A DNA stretch of 64,000 bases from Rhodoferax sp. (GCF_028714215.1 NZ_JAQTMS010000011.1:41743-105742); one strand, 5' to 3'; positions 50,871-60,026 are shown, numbered from the stretch's first letter. Numbers and translations: made by a program. The notes: generated from the sequence alone by a model not told the origin.

Positions 50871-52313
50871 TCAGTCGATGCGCTCGACCGCCGGCATGCC
50901 CCACTGGCCGTTCAGGGCCGGCGTTTTGGGCCAGTAGAGCCGCGCATTGAGCAGAAAGGGTTGGCCCTGCTTGACCGGCAGCCAGTTGTTCTTTTGGTCG
51001 CCGTCCGGCGGCGTGGCCTGCACCAGCAAATCGAGCGATCCGTCGGCGTTGTAGTGCAGCGGATCGCGGTCGCCCAGGGCGTAACGATGGATCGCGTTGT
51101 CGAGAAAGAAGTCGTCGGCGCCATAGGCCGTGATCGACCAGAAGGCATGCACCGGCGGCAGTTCGCCGGCCTTGAAATGCAGGCGGTAACGGTGACGGCC
51201 GTCCAGCGCCTGCCCCGTGCCGTCGAAGCGCGCGTTGGGATAGACGGCGTCGGCCGGCAGGTTGGCGCCCAAGCCCACCATGGCGACCACGGCGCGGGTG
51301 TTGTAGAAGGTGCCGTAGTTGCCCAGCATGGCGGGCGGCGTCTGCCAGCCGCGTACCAGGTCGCGCGTTTTATTCAGCTCCTTGGCGACCGTGAAGTCCG
51401 CGATCCAGCGCCCCAGGCCGACGCTCCAGCGCTCCAACGGGCTCCAGTGCGGCGGCTGCCCCGGTGCGATACCGATGCGCGAGAGTTTGACCAGCATCGG
51501 ACCATCGGCCGCAGCCGGCGGGTTGGCCACCAGCAGCCGCGCCAGACGGTTGAAGAAGGCCTGCGCGCTCATGGCCTGCATCTGCTGCACCGGTGGCGGC
51601 GGCTTGACCGCGGCGGGTTGCCAGCTAGTCGAAATTTTTTCAGCGCCGCCGGGGTCGGCCTGCCAAGCGGTCAGGGCGCGCAGCTTGATGCCGTCTTGCA
51701 GACGGTGCACCAGGGGGTAGTCGGCGACACCGTTGGTTTGCGTGCGTCCGATCAGCCACACCATCTGGGTCGGAGAACGCAGCAGCGTCAGCCCGGCCGG
51801 CGTCTGGCCTTGCCAGCCCGGCCCCACCAGCAGAAGGCGGCCCCCCGCCGCGCCCAGGGTACGCGTGCCGGGCGCCGCGAAGACGTTGGTCCAGGCGTCC
51901 ATGAAAGGCATCACTTCATAGCGCTGGTCGTTGGCCCCCATCTCGAACACCCATGGCCCCTTGGCCATGTCGATGAAGGCGCTGGTGTAGAGCGTATCGG
52001 CATTGGGCCGGACCACTTCCTTGAAGCCGGCCTCGGGAAACTGGCGCACCCGGTGCAACTGGTTTTCCGGGCCTTGCGTCGACACTGCATTGGTCCGGGT
52101 GACGTCCATGACGACCAGCGGATAGCCGTAGATATAGGCCTCGGCACCCAGCAGGATGTGCTCGGCTTTGACGTACAAGACGCCGCCAAGGAGCAGGATC
52201 AGGCCGAACAGGGCAAGCAAGACCCCCTTGAGGCGCACCAGCCAGCGGGACGAGGCGCTTGTTTCTGACTTGTTCAAGAAATTGAGGGCCGGCGATGCCG
52301 ATGAAAAGGTCAT
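50871..52313 (-). CDS. DUF1254/DUF1214 domain protein with N-terminal membrane anchor
   Basis: 480-residue protein. A transmembrane helix near residues 27-47 (LKGVLLALFGLILLLGGVLY) is followed by DUF1254 (LLGAEAYIYGYPLVVMDVTR, about residues 52-180) and a C-terminal DUF1214 region (PPVHAFWSITAYGADDFFL, LLVQATPPDG). The anchor suggests a periplasmic location. The function of the family is not established. Located 46 bases upstream of the WS/DGAT gene. Confidence 0.88.
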   Translation of the reverse strand: MTFSSASPALNFLNKSETSASSRWLVRLKGVLLALFGLILLLGGVLYVKAEHILLGAEAYIYGYPLVVMDVTRTNAVSTQGPENQLHRVRQFPEAGFKEVVRPNADTLYTSAFIDMAKGPWVFEMGANDQRYEVMPFMDAWTNVFAAPGTRTLGAAGGRLLLVGPGWQGQTPAGLTLLRSPTQMVWLIGRTQTNGVADYPLVHRLQDGIKLRALTAWQADPGGAEKISTSWQPAAVKPPPPVQQMQAMSAQAFFNRLARLLVANPPAAADGPMLVKLSRIGIAPGQPPHWSPLERWSVGLGRWIADFTVAKELNKTRDLVRGWQTPPAMLGNYGTFYNTRAVVAMVGLGANLPADAVYPNARFDGTGQALDGRHRYRLHFKAGELPPVHAFWSITAYGADDFFLDNAIHRYALGDRDPLHYNADGSLDLLVQATPPDGDQKNNWLPVKQGQPFLLNARLYWPKTPALNGQWGMPAVERID

Positions 52314-52434
52314 CTTTCAGATTTCTCCCTGCCGGCCGAAGACTGCGGTCTGTCGGTGTTGAATGCTGACTTCAATACATGAGTGTATTGATACTGCAAA
52401 ACCCAGCCCATCGGTGAATACCCGAAGCGCCGAC

Positions 52435-53850
52435 TCAGGTCCAGCCCATGCCCCGCAACCCCCAGCCGGCCAGTGCACACGCCGTAATCACTGTGATGAC
52501 GCCCAGCTTGTAACGCAGCAGGGCCACCGCGGCACTGAGTGCCAGCGCCAGCGCGGCCCAGTCAAGCCTTGCCAGGAAGCTGCCGCCAGCGCCGTTGCGG
52601 TAGGCGATATGCGCGACAAAAAACAGCGCGAGGCTGGCAATGACCCCGACCACGGCGGCGGTGATGGCGGTCAGGGGCGCGGTGAACCCAAGCCTGCCGT
52701 GGGTCGCTTCGACCAGCGGACCGCCGGCCAGAATGAACAGGAACGAGGGCAGGAAAGTAAACCAGGTGACAACGGTGGCGGCCAGCGCGGCAGCCAGAAA
52801 AACCGCTTCCGGACCCAGCACCTGCTTGCTCCAGCCGCCGACGAAGCCGACGAACGCCACCACCATGATCAGCGGGCCGGGCGTGGTTTCGCCAAGGGCC
52901 AGGCCGTCCATCATCTGCGGCCCGCTCAGCCAGGCAAAGTGCTCCACGGCACCCTGGTAGACGTAAGGCAGCACGGCGTAAGCGCCGCCAAAAGTCAGTA
53001 AGGCCGCCTTGGTGAAGAACCAGCCCATTTGCGTCAGCGCGCCGCTCCAGCCCTGCCAGATGACGAGCCCGCCCATGGGCAGCAGCCAGAGCAGGGCACC
53101 CACCGCCAGCACGCTGACCAGACGCGATTTTTTGAAGCGTGCATGGATGGGCGTGGGCGTGTCGTCGTCGATCAGGGCACGCGGATGCGTTCCCGGGCGC
53201 GCCTTGGCCGCGTCATGCCCGCCGGCGGCGGCAAACTGCCGCGGCAACCAGCGCTGACCGAGCCAACCGGTCAGCGCTGCCATCAACACCACCCACGGAA
53301 AAGGGATGTCGAAAAATGAAATGGCGGCAAAACTGGCAACGGCTATCGCCCACAGCAGGGGCGCGGTGCCTGGCTTTTTCAGTGTCTTCGAACCGATCCG
53401 ATGCACGGCCTGCAAGACGATGGCGGCAACGGCCGGCTTGATCCCATACAACAGACCCGCCACCCAGGGTACGCTGCCAAAAGCCACATAAACCCAACTC
53501 AGGCCAATCAGGATAAACAGCGAGGGCAGCACAAACAAGCCCCCGGCCACGATGCCGCCCCAGTTGCGGTGCATCAGCCAGCCGATGTAAGTGGCCAGTT
53601 GCTGTGCCTCCGGGCCGGGCAGCAGCATGCAGTAGTTCAAGGCGTGCAGGAAGCGGCCCTCCGAGATCCAGCGTTTTTCTTCCACCAACTCACGGTGCAT
53701 GATGGCAATCTGTCCGGCCGGACCGCCGAAGCTGATGAAGCCCAGTTTGAGCCAGAACTTCAGAGCCGCAAAAAAAGACACGACCGGCGCCGTTGGACGG
53801 CTGGCTGCGGCAGCGACCGCAAGGTCCGGCGCTGCTTGTTGCGCCTTCAC
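52435..53850 (-). CDS. chrA: Chromate efflux transporter ChrA
   Basis: 471-residue bidomain CHR-family transporter that exports chromate. The two homologous halves start with FWLKLGFISFGGPAGQIAIM (about residue 30) and FFTKAALLTFGGAYAVLPYV (about 275), each with GL-x4-PGP-type segments (LLPGPEAQQLATYIGWL; LGETTPGPLIMVVAFVGFVG). About 10-12 hydrophobic helices. The GTG at 53850 is selected because it overlaps the chrB-like stop in a GTGA; a longer frame to 53901 would overlap that gene by 55 bases. Confidence 0.92.
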   Translation of the reverse strand: MKAQQAAPDLAVAAAASRPTAPVVSFFAALKFWLKLGFISFGGPAGQIAIMHRELVEEKRWISEGRFLHALNYCMLLPGPEAQQLATYIGWLMHRNWGGIVAGGLFVLPSLFILIGLSWVYVAFGSVPWVAGLLYGIKPAVAAIVLQAVHRIGSKTLKKPGTAPLLWAIAVASFAAISFFDIPFPWVVLMAALTGWLGQRWLPRQFAAAGGHDAAKARPGTHPRALIDDDTPTPIHARFKKSRLVSVLAVGALLWLLPMGGLVIWQGWSGALTQMGWFFTKAALLTFGGAYAVLPYVYQGAVEHFAWLSGPQMMDGLALGETTPGPLIMVVAFVGFVGGWSKQVLGPEAVFLAAALAATVVTWFTFLPSFLFILAGGPLVEATHGRLGFTAPLTAITAAVVGVIASLALFFVAHIAYRNGAGGSFLARLDWAALALALSAAVALLRYKLGVITVITACALAGWGLRGMGWT

Positions 53851-54416
53851 GCGGGCTTCCAGTTGTGCTGTTCGTCGGTTCCGGCCACCGCGTCGCGGCA
53901 CCAGGCGTAGAGGGCGTCGTAAACCGGCATCATGGCCTCCAGCATGGCGTGATCGTCGGGGCAGGTGCGCGACATGCCCAGCGATACGGCCAGCAGGCCA
54001 GCCGCCTGCGGCGCGAGGTCCAACCGGTCGGTATCCGCCCCGCGCACAATGTCGGCCAGTTTGGCCAATGCCGTGTCATTGCCCAGGCGGTAGATTTTGA
54101 TGAAGGCGTCAAAACTGCACAGCGCGCCATCGTGGGTGAAGGGCGTGTCGGCCACGTCGGCGTTGACGTCATAAGGGGTGGCGTTTTGATCCCGCGCCAC
54201 TGCGCGCACCTGCGCTGTCGGCACGTACAGGAATTGCGCATCGGCATCGACAAACCGGCGCAGCAGCCAGGGGCAGGCAATGCGGTCAATTTTGGGACGC
54301 TCACGGGTCACCCAGCGGGTGGCGCCGCCTGCCGCCTTGGTGGCCGGTTCGGCCGTTGCACGGGAATGAGCAGGTGCGTTGGCAGTCGAAAATCGAGAGG
54401 GATTTGGGGTGTCCAT
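53847..54416 (-). CDS. Chromate resistance protein, ChrB C-terminal-domain type
   Basis: 189-residue protein made of the ChrB_C domain: WVTRERPKIDRIACPWLLRR (about residue 36), DADAQFLYVPTAQV, and GALCSFDAFIKIYRLG. It lacks the N-terminal regulatory part of full-length ChrB (about 310 residues), so it is the short form often found with chrA. First gene of the chromate pair, translationally coupled to chrA. Start at 54416 or 54455 cannot be decided as neither has a clear ribosome-binding site. Confidence 0.87.
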   Translation of the reverse strand: MDTPNPSRFSTANAPAHSRATAEPATKAAGGATRWVTRERPKIDRIACPWLLRRFVDADAQFLYVPTAQVRAVARDQNATPYDVNADVADTPFTHDGALCSFDAFIKIYRLGNDTALAKLADIVRGADTDRLDLAPQAAGLLAVSLGMSRTCPDDHAMLEAMMPVYDALYAWCRDAVAGTDEQHNWKPA

Positions 54417-54567
54417 GGTAAGTCCAATCAAGGTTGCAGCCGTTGGACGGGACACCGTCTTGGGGCTCTGCTGAGCCCGACGCCGGGGCGCTGAAACCCC
54501 GACCCGAAAACTTTAGCACAGCCGCCAGAAACACTCCACTCAGTGAGGAATTTCCCGGCGCCGCAGC

Positions 54568-55770
54568 TTAAGTGCCCGTCGCCCCTTGCGCCAGAAACTT
54601 CTCCACTAGCCGCGTCCAGTAGGCCGCGCCCACGGTCAGATTGTTGTCGTTGAAGTCATACTTGGCGTTGTGCAGCATGGCGCCGCCCTCGCCATTGCCC
54701 AGGCGCAGAAAACAGCCCGGTTTGCGCTGTAGGTAGTAGGCAAAATCCTCGCTGCCGGTGACCGGCCCGAAGGGCGCAATGGTGCGCGCCGGCCCGACCA
54801 GCTCTTGGGCCACGCTCAGCGCAAAAGCGGTTTCGGCCGCGCTGTTGATGACCACCGGATTGCCTTGCTGGTAGTCGATCTCGACCGTGCCGCCATAGCC
54901 TTGTACATGCAGCGTCACGAGTTCGGTGATGCGCGCACGCAGCCGCTCGCGCACCTCGGCACTGAAAGAGCGCACGCTCAGACCCAGGCTGGCGAACTCG
55001 GGAATGACATTGGGCGCGATGCCGGCATTGAGTGTGCCCACGGTGACGATGGCGGTCTGCGTCGGGTCGATATTGCGCGACACCACCGTTTGCAGGGCCA
55101 TCACCAGGCTGCCGGCGATCAGCACCGGGTCAACCGCCAGGTGCGGACGCGCGGCATGGCCACCGCGGCCATGGACCGTGATGAAGACGCTGTCGGAGGC
55201 CGACATGAAGGGCCCGCTGCCGAACATGAAGGTGCCCACCGGGTAGCCCGGGTGGTTGTGCAAACCAAAAATGGCGTCGCACGGGAAGCGCTCGAACAAA
55301 CCGTCGGCAATCATGCGCTGGGCGCCGCTGTCGCGGCCGGCTTCTTCGGCCGGTTGAAAAACCAGATTGACGGTGCCGGAGAAGTTGCGCGTTTTGGCCA
55401 GTTGGCGCGCCGCCCCCAACAGCATGGCGGTGTGGCCGTCATGGCCACAGGCATGCATGACGCCAGTATTCTGGCTGGCGTGGGCGCAGTCATTTTCCTC
55501 CAGGATCGGCAGCGCATCCATGTCGGCGCGCAGGCTGACGCTGCGGCTGCCGTCACCTTGCCGGAGCCGACCGACCACCCCGTGCCCGCCGATGTTGCGG
55601 GTCACTTCATAACCCCACTCACTCAGCCGCAGGGCGACCAGTTCGGCGCTGGCAAGTTCCTTGAAGGAGAGCTCGGGGTGCTGGTGCAGATGGCGGCGGA
55701 TCTGGGTCAGAAAGTCCTGCGAGTCGGCCAGGTCGGCAAGCTGGCAGAAGCCTTTGTAGTCATCGTTCAT
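54568..55770 (-). CDS. M20 family amidohydrolase (hippurate/N-acyl amino acid hydrolase-like)
   Basis: 400-residue metallohydrolase of the M20D/AbgB group. Metal-site motifs are MHACGHDGHTAMLLGAA (about residue 100), FQPAEEAGRDSGAQRMI and GLHNHPGYPVG; HH and GHGGHAARPH-like segment (GRGGHAARPHLAVDP) marks the lid domain. Expected substrates are N-acyl amino acids, hippurate or indole-acetyl amino acids. The ATG at 55770 is chosen over an upstream TTG. Follows the second M20 gene by 28 bases on the same strand. Confidence 0.9.
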   Translation of the reverse strand: MNDDYKGFCQLADLADSQDFLTQIRRHLHQHPELSFKELASAELVALRLSEWGYEVTRNIGGHGVVGRLRQGDGSRSVSLRADMDALPILEENDCAHASQNTGVMHACGHDGHTAMLLGAARQLAKTRNFSGTVNLVFQPAEEAGRDSGAQRMIADGLFERFPCDAIFGLHNHPGYPVGTFMFGSGPFMSASDSVFITVHGRGGHAARPHLAVDPVLIAGSLVMALQTVVSRNIDPTQTAIVTVGTLNAGIAPNVIPEFASLGLSVRSFSAEVRERLRARITELVTLHVQGYGGTVEIDYQQGNPVVINSAAETAFALSVAQELVGPARTIAPFGPVTGSEDFAYYLQRKPGCFLRLGNGEGGAMLHNAKYDFNDNNLTVGAAYWTRLVEKFLAQGATGT

Positions 55771-55798
55771 GGTGCGCAATCATTCGAAGTTGTCAAAG

Positions 55799-57199
55799 TC
55801 AGGCTCGCTGCGGCGTGTTGCCATCGCCCAGATCCCAGTACAGGCCGGTCATGATGCCCAGCGCCTCGCGCAACAACGCGCTGGGCAAATGCTCGTTGGG
55901 GGCATGCTGCGAACAGCCCGGGTAGGAGTGCGGTACCCAGATGCTGCGCAGGCCCAGCACGTCGGTAAAAATATCGTTGGGCAGCGAGCCGCCCAGATTC
56001 GGCAGCAGTGCCGGTTTTTTCCCGCTGCTGTCGGCAATCGACGCCACTGCCCAGCGCACCCAGGGATCGTCCGGATCCAGGCGTGTGGCCCGAAACACTT
56101 CATCGCGTGCGGACTCGACCTGCACCATGGAAAAGCCCTGGCGGTCGAGGTGGCGGCGCAGCGCCGGCAGGATATCGTCGGGGGCTATGCCGACCACGAA
56201 GCGCAACTGGCAACGGGCCCAGGCGCGCCCCGGAATGGCATTCACCGGCGTCTCGGGGTTGCCGGTCTTGTAGGCCAGCACCTCGAACGCGCACCAGCCG
56301 AAAACGCGCTCGGCCGGCGACAGACCGGGCTCGCCCCAGCCCGGCTCTATGGTCGGGCCGTCGCTGCCGCCATCCACCTCGCAGTCAGCAAGGGCGCGCC
56401 GCACCGCTGGTGGCAATGCGCTTGGCACCCACTCCGGAATACGGATTTGCCCGGTCGGGGAGGCGATGCTGGCGATGGCATGCGCCAGTTGAATGCCGGG
56501 GTTCGAGATCAGACCGCCCCAGTTGCCCGAATGGTGCGCGCCCGCTCGCGCTTCGATGCTCAGATCGAAGTTGAGAGCACCGCGCGAGCCGAGGAACACG
56601 GTCGGTCGCTGGGCGCTCAGGCGCGGGCCATCGGAGGCGATCATGACGTCGGCCTGGAACAAGTCCTTGTGACTTTGGCACAGGGCGCGCAGACCGGGCG
56701 AGCCGACCTCTTCTCCCATCTCGATCAGCAGCTTGGCGTTGAAGCCCAGCTTGCCGCGCGCCTTCAACACGTTCGCCAGGGCTTGCAGATTGACCGCGTG
56801 CTGGCCCTTGTTGTCGGCAATGCCGCGGCCATACCAGAGGCCGTCGCGCTCGGTCAATTGCCAGGGCGACAGCCCTGGCCGCCACTCGGCATCCTGACCC
56901 CGAATGACGTCGCCATGGCCGTAGCCGAACACGGTGGGCAAGCTGGCGTCTTCAATCCGCTGGGCCAACAGGAACGGGGCTTTGGCTTGCGCATGCGTCA
57001 GTGTCTGGCAGGTGAAACCCATGGCCTCAAACGCCGGGCGCAGCTCGGCCTCCAGGTAGCTGGCCAGCACCGCGCCGCGCTCCGGGTTCTGGCTCTCGGT
57101 CGGCATGGCGATGCGGCGCGCCAGGGTTTGCTGGAACTCGCCGGAGTCGAATTGCGTGTGCGCCAGCGCTATGGCTTCGGATCGGGTCATGGTGGGCAT
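55799..57199 (-). CDS. M20 family metallopeptidase/dipeptidase
   Basis: 466-residue peptidase. The metal site is seen in VFGYGHGDVIRGQDAEW (about residue 93), with WYGRGIADNKGQHAVNL and LLIEMGEEVGSPGLRAL carrying the catalytic glutamates. The dimerisation domain follows with GARAGAHHSGNWGG. This is the ArgE/DapE/CNDP dipeptidase-like group, not the close relative of the next gene. The start is probably the ATG at 57199 or at 57190, neither with a strong site. The pair of M20 genes may process a modified peptide or acyl amino acid. Confidence 0.88.
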   Translation of the reverse strand: MPTMTRSEAIALAHTQFDSGEFQQTLARRIAMPTESQNPERGAVLASYLEAELRPAFEAMGFTCQTLTHAQAKAPFLLAQRIEDASLPTVFGYGHGDVIRGQDAEWRPGLSPWQLTERDGLWYGRGIADNKGQHAVNLQALANVLKARGKLGFNAKLLIEMGEEVGSPGLRALCQSHKDLFQADVMIASDGPRLSAQRPTVFLGSRGALNFDLSIEARAGAHHSGNWGGLISNPGIQLAHAIASIASPTGQIRIPEWVPSALPPAVRRALADCEVDGGSDGPTIEPGWGEPGLSPAERVFGWCAFEVLAYKTGNPETPVNAIPGRAWARCQLRFVVGIAPDDILPALRRHLDRQGFSMVQVESARDEVFRATRLDPDDPWVRWAVASIADSSGKKPALLPNLGGSLPNDIFTDVLGLRSIWVPHSYPGCSQHAPNEHLPSALLREALGIMTGLYWDLGDGNTPQRA

Positions 57200-57295
57200 C
57201 TGTTGTCGTGGGTTCTGCAATATACAGCGCTGGCCGCGCCCCTGCGCCGGCCGGGGCATCGGTAAAATCGCCTTACCCTGACTCCGTGGCATGCC

Positions 57296-57991
57296 ATGAA
57301 CCCCAACTCGCCCGATCCCGACACGCTCAAGCCGACCGCCCTGATCGACAGCGACCACCCGGCGGTTCAGGCCTTCGCCCAACAGCACGGCAACGGGACC
57401 AGCCAGCGGGAATGCGCCGTGGCCTTGTACTACGCGGTGCGGGACGGTTTTCGTTACGACCCTTACCGCATCGACCTGTCAGCCTCGGGCATGAAAGCCA
57501 GCAGCGTGCTGGCGGCCGGCTTTGGCTGGTGCTTGACCAAGGCCACGCTGCTCGCCGCAGCCTGCCGTGCAGCGGGCATTCCAGCCCGCCTGGGCTTTGC
57601 CGACGTGCGCAACCACCTCTCCACCGAACGCCTGCGCCAGGCCATGAAAACAGACATCTTCGCCTGGCACGGCTACGCCGACCTGTGGCTGGACGGCGCC
57701 TGGCGCAAGGCAACGCCGGCCTTCAATCTGCAGCTGTGCGAGAAATTCGGACTGCTGCCACTGGAGTTCGACGGCATCAGCGACTCGATTTACCACCCGT
57801 TCGACCGCGCCGGCAACCGGCACATGGAGTACGTCAGACAACGCGGCACTTTCAACGACCTGCCGCTGGCGGAAATTGTGGCGACTTTTCGGGAGATCTA
57901 TTCCAACTCGATGCCCGGCGACAGTTCCGCCGGAGCGCTTCAAGGCGCCGACTTCCAGGTTGACGTCGCCAACGAAGTCAAAGCCGTTTAG
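57296..57991 (+). CDS. Transglutaminase-like domain protein
   Basis: 231-residue cytoplasmic protein of the transglutaminase-like cysteine peptidase superfamily. The catalytic cysteine is in GFGWCLTKATLLAAACRAAG (about residue 79), the histidine in AWHGYADLWLDGAWRKATP (about residue 123), and an acidic third residue follows in the same segment. No signal peptide. Function unknown; relatives are thought to be proteases or deglycosylation enzymes. Its stop overlaps the metW stop by four bases (convergent). Confidence 0.85.
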   Translation: MNPNSPDPDTLKPTALIDSDHPAVQAFAQQHGNGTSQRECAVALYYAVRDGFRYDPYRIDLSASGMKASSVLAAGFGWCLTKATLLAAACRAAGIPARLGFADVRNHLSTERLRQAMKTDIFAWHGYADLWLDGAWRKATPAFNLQLCEKFGLLPLEFDGISDSIYHPFDRAGNRHMEYVRQRGTFNDLPLAEIVATFREIYSNSMPGDSSAGALQGADFQVDVANEVKAV

Positions 57992-58569
57992 CGCGATAAG
58001 GTATAGACCGAAGTGCCAGCCCACCAATTGGGCGCAAAGCGGACGGTCCGTCCGTCCTGCAGGCCGAAGCTGTCGAGCACGCGCAAGTTGCTGCGTTGCG
58101 CCAGCACGGCCAGATCGGCATGCGTGCCGACGCGGATATTGGGCGTGTCGTACCACTGGTAGGGCAGGCGACGGGTCACCGGCATGCGCCCGCGCAGGAC
58201 GCTCAAGCGGTTCGGCCAATGCGCAAAGTTGGGGAAGGCGACGACGCCCATGCGGCCCACACGCACGGTTTCGCGCAGCATCACCTCGGCATTGCGCAAG
58301 TGCTGCAGGGTGTCGATCTGCAACACCACGTCGAACGAAGCGTCGTCAAACAGGGACAGGCCTTCGTCCAGGTTGAGCTGGATGACGTTGACCCCGCGCT
58401 TGACGCAGGCCAGCAGGTTGGCGTCGTCAATCTCGATGCCGTAGCCGGTGCAGCCACGCGCCTGCTGCAAATAGGCCAGCATGGCGCCGTCGCCGCAACC
58501 CAGGTCCAGCACGCGCGAACCCTCGGGCACCAGCTTGGCAAGGGTCTGCAGGGTGGCCAGATCGCTCAT
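57988..58569 (-). CDS. metW: MetW, methionine biosynthesis partner of MetX
   Basis: 193-residue SAM-binding-fold protein. [17 protein letters not shown] (about residue 20) is the SAM-binding motif, with [18 protein letters not shown] and [11 protein letters not shown] typical for MetW. In proteobacteria with MetX, MetW is required for full homoserine O-acyltransferase activity. Its ATG overlaps the metX stop by four bases, so the two proteins are made together. Confidence 0.93.
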   Translation of the reverse strand: MSDLATLQTLAKLVPEGSRVLDLGCGDGAMLAYLQQARGCTGYGIEIDDANLLACVKRGVNVIQLNLDEGLSLFDDASFDVVLQIDTLQHLRNAEVMLRETVRVGRMGVVAFPNFAHWPNRLSVLRGRMPVTRRLPYQWYDTPNIRVGTHADLAVLAQRSNLRVLDSFGLQDGRTVRFAPNWWAGTSVYTLSR

Positions 58570-59786
58570 GATGCTGCCCTCAGCTCTTTGCCAATGCCGT
58601 CGAAATAGGAGCGCACTACCGCCATATAGCGCGCGTCGTCGAGCAAAAACGCATCATGCCCATGCGGGGCGTCGATCTCGGCGTAGCTGACGTCGCGCCG
58701 GTTGTCGAGCAAGGCCTTGACGATCTCGCGGCTGCGTTTGGGCGCAAAACGCCAGTCGGTGGTGAAGCTCACCAGCAGGAACTTGCAGCTGGCGCGGGCC
58801 AGCGCGTGGCTCAGATCGCCGCCATAGGTGCGGGCCGGGTCAAAGTAGTCAAGCGCCCGGGTGATCAGCAAGTAGGTGTTGGCATCAAAGTAGTCGGCAA
58901 ACTTGTCGCCCTGGTAGCGCAGATAGCTTTCGATCTGGAATTCAACTTCCTGCGTACTGTAGAGATAAGCCCCCACGCTTGGCACTGGCGTGTCCTCTCT
59001 GCCCCCCGAGGGGGCCGTGCCTTGCTTGGGGCGGCCCGGCGCTGCGGCGGCCTCCTTGCTTAGCGCCGAACGCAACTGGCGGCCAAACTTTTCGTTCATG
59101 ACGTCGTCGCTGAGGTAGGTGATGTGCCCAATCATGCGGGCAATGCGCAGTCCACGCTTCGGGATAACGCCCTGCGCATAGAAATGGCCGCCATGAAAAT
59201 CCGGATCGGTCACGATGGCGCGACGCGCCACTTCGTTGAAGGCAATGTTCTCGGCCGTCAGATTCGGGGCACTGGCCACCACCACGGCGTGGCGCACGCG
59301 CTGCGGGTATTGCAGCGTCCAGCTCAGCGCTTGCATGCCGCCCAGGGAACCGCCCATCACCGCCGCCAGCGTCTCGATCCCGAGGGCGTCCAGCAAGCGG
59401 GCCTGGGCGTTGACCCAGTCTTCGACGGTGATCACGGGAAAATCGGCGCCGTAGACCCGGCCCGTGTCCGGGTTGGTGTGCATCGGGCCGGTGGAGCCGA
59501 AGCAGGAACCCAGGTTGTTGACCCCGATGACAAAGAACTTGTCGGTGTCGAGCGACTTGCCGGGACCGATCATGTTGTCCCACCAGCCCTCGGACCGGTC
59601 CTGCCCCGGGTACACGCCGGCCACATGGTGCGAGGCATTGAGCGCATGACAGATCAGCACCGCGTTGGATCTGTCGGCGTTGAGCGTGCCATAGGTCTCA
59701 AAGCTCAAACAGTAGTCGCGAATCTGTGCACCGCTTTGCAGGGGCAAGACGGCGGCAAAGTGCATGGACTGTGGCGTGGCAATCAT
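58566..59786 (-). CDS. metX: Homoserine O-acyltransferase MetX, with an in-frame repeat insertion
   Basis: 406-residue alpha/beta hydrolase-fold enzyme that acylates homoserine (succinyl or acetyl donor not decided by sequence) in methionine synthesis. The nucleophile S147 is in [12 protein letters not shown], and the acid/base pair is in the C-terminal part ([15 protein letters not shown] and [10 protein letters not shown]). Residues about 245-273 ([20 protein letters not shown] and further) are an insertion between RQLRSALS and [15 protein letters not shown], encoded by a palindromic repeat. The ATG at 59786 has no obvious Shine-Dalgarno and lies five bases after a terminator T tract. Controlled by a SAM-II riboswitch. 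Confidence 0.93.
   Translation of the reverse strand: MIATPQSMHFAAVLPLQSGAQIRDYCLSFETYGTLNADRSNAVLICHALNASHHVAGVYPGQDRSEGWWDNMIGPGKSLDTDKFFVIGVNNLGSCFGSTGPMHTNPDTGRVYGADFPVITVEDWVNAQARLLDALGIETLAAVMGGSLGGMQALSWTLQYPQRVRHAVVVASAPNLTAENIAFNEVARRAIVTDPDFHGGHFYAQGVIPKRGLRIARMIGHITYLSDDVMNEKFGRQLRSALSKEAAAAPGRPKQGTAPSGGREDTPVPSVGAYLYSTQEVEFQIESYLRYQGDKFADYFDANTYLLITRALDYFDPARTYGGDLSHALARASCKFLLVSFTTDWRFAPKRSREIVKALLDNRRDVSYAEIDAPHGHDAFLLDDARYMAVVRSYFDGIGKELRAAS
58969..59052. repeat. GC-rich palindromic repeat inserted in frame within metX
   Basis: About 84 bases with a perfect hairpin GCCCCC-CGA-GGGGGC at 59001-59015, flanked by CTTGCTTGGGGCGGCC on one side and CCCCCACGCTTGGCAC on the other. I recall this as an abundant intergenic repeat of Comamonadaceae. 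Its length is a multiple of three and it keeps the metX frame open. A related shorter hairpin lies at 43728. Confidence 0.7.
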
Positions 59787-59791
59787 CAAAT

Positions 59792-59827
59792 AAAAAAACC
59801 CGGCGTCGCTAAAGGCGAGGCCGGGTT
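59792..59827 (-). terminator. Rho-independent terminator in the metX leader
   Basis: On the minus strand the stem AACCCGGC / GCCGGGTT with inner TCGC / GCGA is followed by seven T residues, five bases before the metX ATG. It directly follows the SAM-II aptamer, so it is the likely expression platform for transcription attenuation. Confidence 0.85.
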
Positions 59828-59831
59828 GGCA

Positions 59832-59885
59832 GGCGTCTTTAGCTGAACTTATTAAGCGCCCGCAAGCTGTAGCAAATCGGCGCCT
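59832..59885 (-). ncRNA. SAM-II riboswitch aptamer upstream of metX
   Basis: On the minus strand the SAM-II elements come in the known order: P1 arm AGGCGC, then CGATTTG, then GCTTGCGG, the returning P1 arm GCGCTT, then AATAAG and AGCTAAAG for the pseudoknot. This matches the consensus of SAM-II (GATTTG ... GCTTGC ... TTAAACAAGT-GCTAAAG). The aptamer starts about at the predicted transcription start and is followed by a terminator and metX. High SAM should lower metX-metW expression. Confidence 0.92.
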
Positions 59886-59889
59886 GTGC

Positions 59890-59918
59890 AGTATAGCAAC
59901 CCTGGCCCAGCCGGGCAA
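59890..59918 (-). promoter_or_regulatory. Sigma-70-type promoter of metX
   Basis: -10 TATACT (59890-59895) and -35 TTGCCC (59913-59918) on the minus strand are 17 bases apart. The start point would be near 59883, just at the beginning of the SAM-II aptamer. Confidence 0.7.
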
Positions 59919-60010
59919 ATTCGATGTCTTGACAATTATCCGCGTCGCTTGCCCGAACTTTGCCCGTTCCGGCGAGTATTTGCACAGTTATGGGCTTCTT
60001 GTCAACGTTT

Positions 60011-60026
60011 TGGCGCGCTTTTTGCT
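60011..60026 (+). promoter_or_regulatory. Sigma-54 (RpoN) promoter of amtB
   Basis: TGGCGCG-N4-TTGCT matches the -24/-12 consensus TGGCACG-N4-TTGCW with one change, and keeps the strict GG-N10-GC spacing. It lies 73 bases before the amtB ATG. Ammonium transporter genes are classic RpoN/NtrC targets. Imperfect TGCAC/GTGC-type half sites nearby (59981, 60034) may be NtrC contacts but are weak. Confidence 0.75.

Noticed and set aside
59929-59934. TTGACA as a -35 box for amtB
   Set aside because: No acceptable -10 box at 16-18 bases downstream; the sigma-54 element nearer to the gene is much better.
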